A DNA stretch of 23,256 bases, from positions 1-23,256 of the IMG/VR virus record IMGVR_UViG_3300030339_000243; one strand, 5' to 3'. Source of the DNA: a virus. The translations under genes were made by a program, and so were the position numbers. Under the pieces are notes generated by a model. The model worked only from the letters and a program-made list of their open reading frames with translations. It searched no databases and was not told the DNA's origin. Every line of letters starts with the position of its first letter. Within the stretch, counting starts at the first letter, position 1. Below, piece by piece: positions 1-6,329 of the stretch.

Positions 1-1
1 C

Positions 2-199
2 TCCCATTTTTCCCCGGGGGTGGTATTTTCAGGCACTTTTTCTAATGTTGGAACGGCTCTGTCCCCTTATTTTATTACTGAAGTAAAGTCTCCTTTCAAG
101 AGTATTATAGATAAAGTAAAAGCTCTTCCAACATTAGCAAAAGTGCCTGAAAACTACCACAAAGTACTAACAAACACATTAAAACTATACACAATCTAA
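2..199 (+). CDS. 3' end of an unidentified upstream gene (partial at window edge)
   Basis: One frame stays open from the window edge to a TAA at 197-199, giving 65 residues of a protein whose start lies outside the window. The end of the stretch reads naturally as protein (proline, lysine and hydrophobic residues mixed), and its stop lies 23 bases before the next start, which fits the packed + strand layout. I do not recognise the family. The frame contains a long inverted repeat (20-59 against 121-160), odd for ordinary coding DNA, so the stretch could instead be a non-coding packaging or regulatory region that is open by chance. A GTG at 20 is in frame but has no ribosome binding site. Moderate to low confidence. 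Confidence 0.4.
   Translation, partial: SHFSPGVVFSGTFSNVGTALSPYFITEVKSPFKSIIDKVKALPTLAKVPENYHKVLTNTLKLYTI
11..25. other. Candidate cos/packaging site (GC-rich palindrome)
   Basis: TCCCCGGGGGTGG is a run of G and C in otherwise AT-rich DNA and includes the perfect palindrome CCCCGGGG at 12-19. It lies about 200 bases before a small terminase-like gene and 500 bases before an HNH nuclease gene. HNH proteins next to terminase genes are established as a packaging component of many cos phages (HK97 gp74 type), and cos overhangs are often GC-rich. That this is the cleavage site is inference; it could simply be a GC-rich codon run in the upstream reading frame. Confidence 0.25.
20..160. repeat. Long imperfect inverted repeat beside the packaging genes
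   Basis: Bases 20-59 are nearly the reverse complement of 121-160. The matching blocks read GTGGTA, TTTTCAGGCACTTTT and CTAATGTTGGAA on the left arm, broken by one indel and a few mismatches. The arms are about 39 bases and the spacer about 61. In RNA this would form a long hairpin; in DNA it is a large dyad just upstream of the terminase genes. It could be a packaging recognition element, a transcript structure, or the trace of a local inversion. Mismatches between the arms argue against a simple amplification or assembly fold-back. Confidence 0.75.
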
Positions 200-222
200 C
201 TATGATTTGGAGGTGATGCACA

Positions 223-540
223 ATGACAAACCCTATCAGAAAACGTCAACCAGCCACAACTCCTCAGTTCAGAGAAAATCAAATGGTTTCGTATGCTACT
301 GATCTTGCGGAGAAACAATTACGTGATGGTACTGCATCATCACAAGTTATAACCCATTATTTAAAACTTGGTTCTACAAAAGATCAACTTGAGAAAGAAA
401 TTTTAGTTGAACAGAAAAAATTACTAACTGCAAAAACTAAAGCTCTTGAATCTGAAAAGAATGTTGAAGAACTTTATAAGAATGCTATCAATGCTATGAA
501 ACGTTATTCAGGTAATGGTGATTCAGATGAAGAAGAATAA
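223..540 (+). CDS. Small terminase-like packaging-region protein
   Basis: This 105-residue protein is the first complete gene of the packaging cluster. Its strong ribosome binding site GGAGGTGATG (209-217) precedes the ATG at 223. The N-terminus is basic and probably disordered (residues 1-20). Residues 22-50 form a helical segment around the DLAEKQLRDGTASS stretch. Residues 50-95 form a charged coiled-coil-like helix rich in Lys, Glu and Leu, and the end is acidic (DSDEEE). I recall relatives directly upstream of HNH and large terminase genes in clostridial phages. Position and a helix able to oligomerise suggest the small terminase subunit, which recognises phage DNA and loads the large subunit. 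No clear helix-turn-helix is visible, so the role is inferred from context. The next gene overlaps its 3' end. Confidence 0.6.
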   Translation: MTNPIRKRQPATTPQFRENQMVSYATDLAEKQLRDGTASSQVITHYLKLGSTKDQLEKEILVEQKKLLTAKTKALESEKNVEELYKNAINAMKRYSGNGDSDEEE

Positions 541-946
541 AAATTATTCAGATTTAATTAAACTCTCAACCTTTGAAGAACGATTTGAATATTTAAAATT
601 AAATGGTGTAGTTGGAAAAGATACTTTTGGATTTACAAGATGGGTTAATCAAGTTCTATATACTTCTGGCGAATGGCGAGGATTTAGAAGAACTATTATT
701 CTTAGAGATAATGGATGTGACTTAGCTTGCGGACCAGACTTTGAAATTTATGGACCAATGTTATGCCATCACATAATACCAATAACTTATGATGATGTTA
801 TAGAAAGAAGATCAATAATATTTGACCCAGAAAATTTAATAACTACAAAATTAAATACACATAATGCTATTCACTATGGTGACATTAGTAAATTAGATAT
901 CAAACCAATAGAAAGAACAAGGAATGATACTTGTCCTTGGAAGTAA
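515..946 (+). CDS. HNH endonuclease (packaging-associated)
   Basis: The protein has 143 residues and the layout of phage HNH nucleases. Residues 15-60 form an N-terminal helical part with an EERFEYLKLNG stretch. The metal-binding core has His85-His86 in CHHIIP, Asn107 in DPENLITT, and the final His120 in NAIHYG. Cysteines at 68, 72 and 139 may help hold a zinc ion. Such proteins beside terminase genes are established as stimulators of cos cleavage and packaging in HK97-like phages. The ATG at 515 overlaps the previous gene by 26 bases; a second in-frame ATG at 527 is equally possible because neither has a strong ribosome binding site, so expression is probably coupled to the gene upstream. 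An alternative is a homing HNH nuclease, but the intact operon context favours packaging. Confidence 0.85.
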   Translation: MVIQMKKNKNYSDLIKLSTFEERFEYLKLNGVVGKDTFGFTRWVNQVLYTSGEWRGFRRTIILRDNGCDLACGPDFEIYGPMLCHHIIPITYDDVIERRSIIFDPENLITTKLNTHNAIHYGDISKLDIKPIERTRNDTCPWK

Positions 947-967
947 TTAAAAAGGAGGCTAAGTAAA

Positions 968-1342
968 ATGGCTAGTACTAGTATACTGACCTCAATAAAA
1001 AGTTTATTAGGTATACAAGAAGAAGATATTAATTTTGACTCAGATATTATATTACACATTAATACAGTATTCTTTGTTCTAAAACAAATAGGAGTTAACC
1101 CAGACTTACCTTTTGAAATTGAGGACAAGCTCCAAAATTGGGATGAATATATAAAAGATAACATGGATCTTAACTCGATAAAATCATATATTTATTTAAA
1201 AGTTAAATTACTATTTGATCCACCATTAAGCAATGCAAATATTGATGTAATCAAAGCTCAAATAGTAGAACTTGAATGGAGAATAATGGTAACGGTAGAT
1301 CCAAAACCAATAGTAGAGGAGGTAATATATTATGGAGAATGA
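968..1342 (+). CDS. Putative head-tail adaptor (gp6-like connector)
   Basis: This 124-residue, mainly helical protein starts at an ATG after AAAGGAGG (951-958). The N-terminus (SILTSIKSLLGI) followed by an acidic 'D.DIILHIN' helix, and the later segment YIYLKVKLLFDPP near residues 73-85, resemble small connector proteins of the HK97 gp6 type, which form the first neck ring under the portal. I recall close relatives in clostridial phages upstream of the large terminase, usually labelled hypothetical or gp6-like. The gene overlaps the next by 11 bases. The usual position of such an adaptor is after the capsid gene, so finding it before the terminase is unusual for the function but apparently usual for this phage group. 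Assignment rests on recall of pattern, not on a catalytic motif. Confidence 0.6.
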   Translation: MASTSILTSIKSLLGIQEEDINFDSDIILHINTVFFVLKQIGVNPDLPFEIEDKLQNWDEYIKDNMDLNSIKSYIYLKVKLLFDPPLSNANIDVIKAQIVELEWRIMVTVDPKPIVEEVIYYGE

Positions 1343-1739
1343 TACATTAGCACATACAGGGGTTATAGGAATGCATTGGGGTCATAAGAAAGCATCGGGA
1401 TGGAGTCCTAAAGATAATACAGCGGCAAAACAACAGGTTGCAAAATCAGGTAAAAAGATAGCTAAGCCTTTTGTTAAACCTGAGAAAAAGACAAGCACTA
1501 CTTCTACTGGTCCAAGACTAACTGATGCTCAACTTAAAAGTAGAATAAATAGAATAGAAATGGAACAGAAGTATGCAACATTAACAAAGAAGAAAATATC
1601 GCCTGGACGAAAAATGGTTACAGACATTCTTACAAATGCTTTTAAAACAACGGCAACCACATATTTAACAAAAATGATGGGTAAGAATGTTGAAAAATTA
1701 ATGAATGGAAAAGCCCCAGATGCTCCGGTTCCTCCCTAA
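1332..1739 (+). CDS. GMxWG-motif protein, probably extended by +1 frameshift
   Basis: The main frame encodes 135 residues and starts after GAGGAGGT inside the preceding gene. Residues 6-17 carry a LAHTGVIGMHWG motif that recurs at the N-terminus of many small phage structural-region proteins and again in the gene at 3639. A basic Lys/Thr/Pro-rich linker follows (18-65), then a helical stretch (66-90) and a compact C-terminus ending PDAPVPP. The function is unknown; position suggests a head or packaging accessory. The stop TAA (1737-1739) is preceded by CCT CCC, and the +1 frame continues for 45 codons to 1872, just before the terminase start. Without the shift, 136 bases would be untranslated in an otherwise gapless operon. 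A sequencing deletion could give the same picture. Confidence 0.75.
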   Translation: MENDTLAHTGVIGMHWGHKKASGWSPKDNTAAKQQVAKSGKKIAKPFVKPEKKTSTTSTGPRLTDAQLKSRINRIEMEQKYATLTKKKISPGRKMVTDILTNAFKTTATTYLTKMMGKNVEKLMNGKAPDAPVPP

Positions 1740-1872
1740 TGCGGATAATACAAATTCTAATAACAGGACTAATCAAACCTCTAATACTGGGGCTAATTCA
1801 AATACTAGTGGTACTAGATATGGCACAACTAGACCTTATACTCCCCCACAATCATTACTTCCAGGACACTAA
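1735..1872 (+). other. +1-frame extension of the GMxWG protein (candidate recoding)
   Basis: Slipping from CCC (1734-1736) to the overlapping proline codon CCT (1735-1737) bypasses the TAA and reads 45 more codons to a TAA at 1870-1872. The peptide is rich in Asn, Thr and Ser (for example NADNTNSNNRT), then turns to RPYTPPQSLLPGH. It looks like a disordered tail, and its codons mostly end in A or T like true phage genes. The stop lies three bases before the terminase ATG at 1876, consistent with coupled translation. Shifts of this kind at overlapping proline codons are known from capsid and tail genes of Listeria phage PSA. Competing readings are a one-base sequence error or re-initiation at the TAATG (1737-1741) into a 48-residue Leu/Ile-rich peptide. 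Confidence 0.5.
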
Positions 1873-1875
1873 AAT

Positions 1876-3624
1876 ATGTCTTTAGATAATAAAGCGACAC
1901 CAAAGTATTACGGGAAATTTAAGGATGCAGTATTAAGAGGAACTATGCCAGTTTGTAAAGAAGTATCTATGGAGATGAATCGAATAGATGATCTAATAGA
2001 TAATCCAGGAGTATATTATGATGATCAAGCTGTTGAAGGCTTTATAGATTATTGTGAACAAGAATTAACATTAACGGATGGTTCAGATTTACACTTGCTT
2101 GACAGTTTTAAATTATGGGCAGAACAAATATTCTGTTGGTTTCACTTTGTTGAGAAAAGTATTTATGTTCCAGATGAAGACAATCATAGTGGACATTATG
2201 TCCGTAAAAATATTAAGAAGCGGTTAGTAAATAAACAATTTTTAATTGTTGCCAGAGGTGCAGCCAAATCTATGTATGCTTCGTGTATTCAGAATTACTT
2301 TCTAAATGTTGATACAACGACTACGAGTCAGATAACTACGGCTCCGACGATGAAACAATCTGAAGAAGTAATGTCCCCTATACGAACAGCCATAACAAGA
2401 GCTAAAGGACCTCTATTCCAATTCTTAACTGAAGGTTCTATGCAAAATACAACTGGCTCAAAATCCAATAGAATAAAACTTGCACCTACTAAAAAAGGTA
2501 TTCAGAATTTCTTAACTGGTTCAATACTTGAAATACGTCCAATGGCTATTGCTAAACTTCAAGGACTAAGACCTAAAATCTCTACTGTGGATGAATGGCT
2601 TTCTTGTGATATAAGAGAAGATGTTATAGGTGCAATTGAACAAGGTGCATCTAAGTTAGATGATTATCTTATTATTGCTATGAGTTCAGAAGGAACTGTT
2701 CGTAATGGCAGTGGAGATACAATTAAAATGGAGTTACTAGATATACTAAGAGGCGATTATGTTAATCCTCATGTATCTATCTGGTATTATAAATTGGATG
2801 ACATACAAGAAGTTAGTGATCCATCTATGTGGTTAAAAGCAAATCCAAATCTTGATAAGACTGTTACTTATGAGACGTATCAACGTGACGTAGAAAGAGC
2901 AGAGAATGCTCCAGCTTCAAAGAATGATATTTTAGCAAAGCGTTTCGGAATACCACAAGAAGGTTATACATACTTCTTTACATATGAAGAAACACGTCCT
3001 CATACTCAAAAAGATTTCTGGAACATGGCTTGTTCTATGGGAGCCGATTTATCTCAAGGTGATGATTTCTGTGCCTTTACATTTTTATTCCCACTACCTC
3101 GTGGTAGATTTGGAATTAAGACAAGAAGTTATATCACTGGTTTAACATTAAGAAAACTTCCTGGTGCTATGAGAAATAAATATCAAGAGTTTATTGATGA
3201 GTGTAGTCTAATCATAATGGATGACAGTAAAGTTCTTGATATGATGGAAGTGTATGAGGATCTAGAGCAATACATTGCCACTTCAAGGTTTGATGTTGTA
3301 ACATTTGGCTTTGATCCTTATAATGCAAAAGAATTTGTAACTAGATGGGAACAAGAGAATGGTCCATTTGGAATTGAGAAAGTTATTCAGGGAGCTCGAA
3401 CAGAATCGGTACCTCTTGGTGAACTTAAGATATTATCCGAAGAGAGAATGCTTTTATTTGATCAAGATTTAATGTCCTTTGCAATGGGTAACTGTATAAC
3501 TCTTGAAGACACAAATGGTAATAGAAAACTATATAAAAAACGTTATGATGAAAAGATAGATAACGTTGCTGCTTTACTAGATGCTTATGTAGCTTATAAA
3601 GCAAACAAAGACTCTTTTGAATAA
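1876..3624 (+). CDS. terL: Large terminase subunit (ATPase and nuclease)
   Basis: This 582-residue protein is the packaging motor that pumps DNA into the prohead through the portal and cuts it. The ATPase half shows a Walker A-like loop ARGAAKS (residues 126-132, Lys131), an adenine-side motif region TTAPTMKQSEE (154-164), and Walker B ISTVDE (235-240) with catalytic Glu240. The nuclease half begins near residue 385, with the first metal-binding Asp391 in MGADLSQGDD. A middle FGFDPYNAKEF segment and the C-terminal NVAALLDAYVAYK segment supply further acidic residues. The length is normal for the HK97/Terminase_1 type. The ribosome binding site is only AGGA (1863-1866), so expression may depend on coupling with the frameshifted gene upstream. 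The stop overlaps the ribosome binding site of the following gene. Confidence 0.96.
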   Translation: MSLDNKATPKYYGKFKDAVLRGTMPVCKEVSMEMNRIDDLIDNPGVYYDDQAVEGFIDYCEQELTLTDGSDLHLLDSFKLWAEQIFCWFHFVEKSIYVPDEDNHSGHYVRKNIKKRLVNKQFLIVARGAAKSMYASCIQNYFLNVDTTTTSQITTAPTMKQSEEVMSPIRTAITRAKGPLFQFLTEGSMQNTTGSKSNRIKLAPTKKGIQNFLTGSILEIRPMAIAKLQGLRPKISTVDEWLSCDIREDVIGAIEQGASKLDDYLIIAMSSEGTVRNGSGDTIKMELLDILRGDYVNPHVSIWYYKLDDIQEVSDPSMWLKANPNLDKTVTYETYQRDVERAENAPASKNDILAKRFGIPQEGYTYFFTYEETRPHTQKDFWNMACSMGADLSQGDDFCAFTFLFPLPRGRFGIKTRSYITGLTLRKLPGAMRNKYQEFIDECSLIIMDDSKVLDMMEVYEDLEQYIATSRFDVVTFGFDPYNAKEFVTRWEQENGPFGIEKVIQGARTESVPLGELKILSEERMLLFDQDLMSFAMGNCITLEDTNGNRKLYKKRYDEKIDNVAALLDAYVAYKANKDSFE

Positions 3625-3638
3625 GGAGGTTTTTATTA

Positions 3639-4070
3639 ATGGTAGTTCAGGAAGATGACTATCTAGCACATATTGGAATTATGGGTATGCGTTGGGGTCG
3701 TAGTCGAAATCCGCAACATTTAGTTAAAAAAGCAGAAACTCTTAATAAGAAAATAGTTGGAATTGATGTAAAATCCGCTAAAATTAGTCGTAAGACGGCT
3801 ATAAATCAGAGTAGATTAAATGATTTTCAAATGAAAAATCTATCATTTGAACTTACTGATAGAGGGATGGCTAAGGCTAAAAGAACAGTTAAAAGAATAA
3901 AAAGTTTATCCAAAAAGAATGCAAAACTTGAAGTTAGATCTGCTAAATACAAGCAAACGATTTACAAAGATGCTGCTTTTGTTAAGAGATTAGCAAGTAA
4001 AACATCTAGTATAACTGCGAAAGAACTTAGTACTGGAAAAACTATAGTTAATAATGCGTTTGGTGAATAA
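3639..4070 (+). CDS. Second GMxWG-motif basic protein
   Basis: This 143-residue, strongly basic protein is preceded by TAAGGAGG, whose TAA is the terminase stop. Residues 7-20 read DYLAHIGIMGMRWG, the same motif as in the protein at 1332, here followed by RSRN. The rest is a long Lys/Arg/Ser helix with repeated 'VKSAKISRK' and 'VRSAKYKQ' type units (about residues 40-115), likely a coiled coil able to bind nucleic acid or an acidic partner. I recall similar proteins between large terminase and portal genes in clostridial phages, without a known role. Its place suggests a head-associated or scaffold-like accessory. Function unknown. Confidence 0.75.
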   Translation: MVVQEDDYLAHIGIMGMRWGRSRNPQHLVKKAETLNKKIVGIDVKSAKISRKTAINQSRLNDFQMKNLSFELTDRGMAKAKRTVKRIKSLSKKNAKLEVRSAKYKQTIYKDAAFVKRLASKTSSITAKELSTGKTIVNNAFGE

Positions 4071-4087
4071 CAAATAAAATGTCTAAT

Positions 4088-4110
4088 TAAGGAGGTGAGT
4101 CACTATGTAA
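4088..4110 (+). promoter_or_regulatory. Full-length Shine-Dalgarno followed by start-stop ATG-TAA
   Basis: TAAGGAGGTGA (4088-4098) matches the whole anti-Shine-Dalgarno end of 16S rRNA. It is followed at ideal spacing by ATG (4105-4107) and then directly by TAA (4108-4110), so initiation here would give only formyl-methionine. AGTCAC (4098-4103) can pair with GTGACT (4114-4119) to form a small hairpin around the start-stop. The portal gene has its own separate site, AAAAGGAG, before 4147. It may hold ribosomes to protect or tune the portal transcript, or be the relic of a lost small gene. Confidence 0.6.
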
Positions 4111-4146
4111 AAGGTGACTAATAGAACCTAAAAAGGAGAATAATAA

Positions 4147-5502
4147 ATGAATTTTAATAATAGACTACAACATGCTTGGAATGCTTTCACTAATAAAGAT
4201 CCAACTAGCTTTCAAGGAAATGGTCCAGGTTATTATGTAAGACCTGATAAAACTAGATTATCTTCTAGTACTAGTCAGTCAATAGTATCTTCCTTGTATA
4301 ATAGAATAGCAATAGATGTAGCGTCTGTTACCATATCTCATGTCAGACTAGATGATAATAAAAGATATTTAGCGGACATTGATTCATCACTTAATGAGGC
4401 ATTAACAATTGAAGCAAATATTGATCAAACAGGAAGAGCTTTAATTCAAGATATAGTGATGTCTATGTTTGATGAAGGTTGTGTTGCAATAGTTCCAGTA
4501 GATACTACATATGATCCAACTGTGACTGATGCGTATGAAATACAAACTTTAAGAGCTGGAAGAATTGTTGAATGGTATCCGGAAATGGTAAAAGTTGAAC
4601 TTTATAATCAAAAAACTGGTTATAAAGAAAACATTACTATTGATAAAAAGTCAGTTGCCATTATCGAAAATCCTTTATATGCAGTTATGAATGAACCTAA
4701 TTCAACCTTAAAACGTTTAATTAGAAAGTTAAATCTATTAGATACGATTGATGAACAAAGTGGATCTGGTAAATTGGATTTAATTATTCAGTTACCATAT
4801 ACAATAAGAACTGAAGCTCGTCGTGTACAAGCAGAAACTCGAAAAAAAGACATAGAGATGCAACTAAGTGGGTCAAAGTATGGTATTGCTTATACTGATG
4901 GAACTGAAAAGATTACTCAGTTAAACAGACCAACCGAGAATAACTTAATGGCTCAGATCACATATCTAACGAGTATGTTATATAACCAGTTAGGATTGAC
5001 TGAGAGTGTTTTTGATGGAACTGCCGATGCAAAGACAATGCTTAATTACTTTAATAGAACTATTGGGCCAATCTTATCTTCAATAACAGATGAAATGATA
5101 CGTAAATTCTTAACCAAAACTGCTCGATCTCAGAAACAGAGTATCATGTACTTCTCAGATCCATTCAGACTTGTTCCTGTTACTGAGTTAGCTAATATAG
5201 CAGACAAACTCACACGTAATGAGATTCTGTCTTCTAATGAGTTCAGAGGAATCATTGGTTATAAACCTTCTGCAGATCCTAAAGCTGATGAGTTACGTAA
5301 TAAGAATGTAACCAATCCTAATGCTCAATTAAATCAAAATGGTACTGCTGATCCAACACAAGTACAGTCAACCGATCAAGCCCCAGTAACAATGGATTCA
5401 TTATCAGCTGTTACTGATGCACAAGGAACAATACTACAAGACTTACTTAATGGTGTAGAAGCAGATATTGATGAAATCTTAGGCGGTGGGAAAAATGGAT
5501 AA
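4147..5502 (+). CDS. Portal protein
   Basis: This 451-residue protein has the layout of the HK97-type portal family, which forms the dodecameric channel at one capsid vertex. The early SIVSSLYNRIAIDVASV segment (about residues 45-62) matches the conserved 'v..c...ia..va' portal helix. The LTSMLYNQLGLTESVFDG region (about 275-295) is the conserved C-terminal stretch before the crown, followed by the DPFRLVP and LTRNEILSSNEFRGIIGYKP regions. The last 70 residues are Gln/Asn/Asp-rich and probably flexible. Length is normal for this family. It lies between a GMxWG protein and the coiled-coil protein upstream of the protease-capsid gene, the usual portal position. The ribosome binding site is GGAG at 4135-4138. 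Confidence 0.93.
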   Translation: MNFNNRLQHAWNAFTNKDPTSFQGNGPGYYVRPDKTRLSSSTSQSIVSSLYNRIAIDVASVTISHVRLDDNKRYLADIDSSLNEALTIEANIDQTGRALIQDIVMSMFDEGCVAIVPVDTTYDPTVTDAYEIQTLRAGRIVEWYPEMVKVELYNQKTGYKENITIDKKSVAIIENPLYAVMNEPNSTLKRLIRKLNLLDTIDEQSGSGKLDLIIQLPYTIRTEARRVQAETRKKDIEMQLSGSKYGIAYTDGTEKITQLNRPTENNLMAQITYLTSMLYNQLGLTESVFDGTADAKTMLNYFNRTIGPILSSITDEMIRKFLTKTARSQKQSIMYFSDPFRLVPVTELANIADKLTRNEILSSNEFRGIIGYKPSADPKADELRNKNVTNPNAQLNQNGTADPTQVQSTDQAPVTMDSLSAVTDAQGTILQDLLNGVEADIDEILGGGKNG

Positions 5503-6301
5503 GATTGGAGAGTTCTTACAGCATTATGTAGAACAACCATATGATCCAGTAAAAGCCCATGAATATTATCTTAAGAATAGAGATCTTAAAGGACGAACAA
5601 CTTCTGGTATGAGTCAACTACAAAAAGAAGCATGGGACTATTCTAAATCTCGTGTAGATTCAGATAAGAAACAATCTGTTGATGCCAATAAGGTTGCTAA
5701 TGACCAAAAGATTGAAGCGTTCCAACAAGAAGCCGATGCAACTCGCGCTAGAATTACTGAAAAACTAAAAGCATTAGCTGAAAAGATTGCAAGTGATTCT
5801 AAGGCTGAACGAACTAGCATAGCAAACAAAGTTAAATCTGACATTGCGAATGTCGAACCAATACCTGATGGGGTAACTGGTGAAGAACGAGCTAGACTCT
5901 TGGAGAAAAGAAAGAAAGAGATAGCCGACATACGTGATACTGCTAGTTCTGATAGAAGTAATGTAACAACTGATGCCACAACATCAAGACAAAATGGTAG
6001 CAACTCTGCTTCTGATGAAAGAGATAAGGCCAGAACTGATTTAAAATCAGTAATTACAAAAGCCAAGGATGACTATGCTAAAGCAAAAGAAACCCTTGAT
6101 TCTAAGTATGAAACTATATATGCTAAAGAATATAGGAACGTACTTAATACCGTTGCAGGAAATGCCCCTAAGGTTAAAACTCCAGCTAAGGCTAAAACTA
6201 AGACTGCAGCTAAGGCCAAAACCCCTAAAGCTGCTAAGACTAGTGACTCAGGAATTATCTATTATACCCCTGCTGAAATGGCAGCGAATAAAAAATCTTA
6301 A
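5495..6301 (+). CDS. Coiled-coil head protein with histone H1-like tail
   Basis: The ATG at 5495 gives 268 residues and overlaps the portal end by 8 bases; an in-frame GTG at 5486 is less likely. Residues 1-40 contain a YDPVKAHEYYLKNRDLKGR segment that I recall from proteins next to portal genes in clostridial phages. Residues 45-215 are charged helices rich in Lys, Asp, Ala and Ser, a likely long coiled coil. Residues 225-247 are a Lys/Ala/Pro/Thr repeat of the type KTPAKAKTK and KAKTPKAAK, much like bacterial and eukaryotic H1-type tails, followed by a short GIIYYTPAEM end. Position between portal and protease-capsid suggests a scaffold or internal head protein, possibly DNA-binding through the basic tail. 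No enzyme motif is visible. Confidence 0.7.
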   Translation: MDKIGEFLQHYVEQPYDPVKAHEYYLKNRDLKGRTTSGMSQLQKEAWDYSKSRVDSDKKQSVDANKVANDQKIEAFQQEADATRARITEKLKALAEKIASDSKAERTSIANKVKSDIANVEPIPDGVTGEERARLLEKRKKEIADIRDTASSDRSNVTTDATTSRQNGSNSASDERDKARTDLKSVITKAKDDYAKAKETLDSKYETIYAKEYRNVLNTVAGNAPKVKTPAKAKTKTAAKAKTPKAAKTSDSGIIYYTPAEMAANKKS

Positions 6302-6329
6302 CTAGTTAATAATGAAGGAGGAAATTAAA

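Noticed and set aside
1739-1884. 48-codon frame starting at TAATG after the GMxWG protein
   Set aside because: There is no Shine-Dalgarno site, the Leu/Ile-rich product is what a shifted Asn/Thr codon run gives, and it would run into the terminase gene; the +1 extension explains the stretch better. It remains a weak alternative by stop-start coupling.
5638-6066. Minus-strand open frame opposite the coiled-coil head protein
   Set aside because: It is a shadow of a Lys/Asp/Ser-rich helical gene; its hydrophobic Ser/Leu product and lack of a ribosome binding site argue against a real gene.
6069-6305. Plus-strand frame giving a Leu/Lys/Arg/Gln repeat peptide
   Set aside because: It is the +1 shadow of the Lys/Ala/Pro repeat in the coiled-coil protein, with no ribosome binding site.
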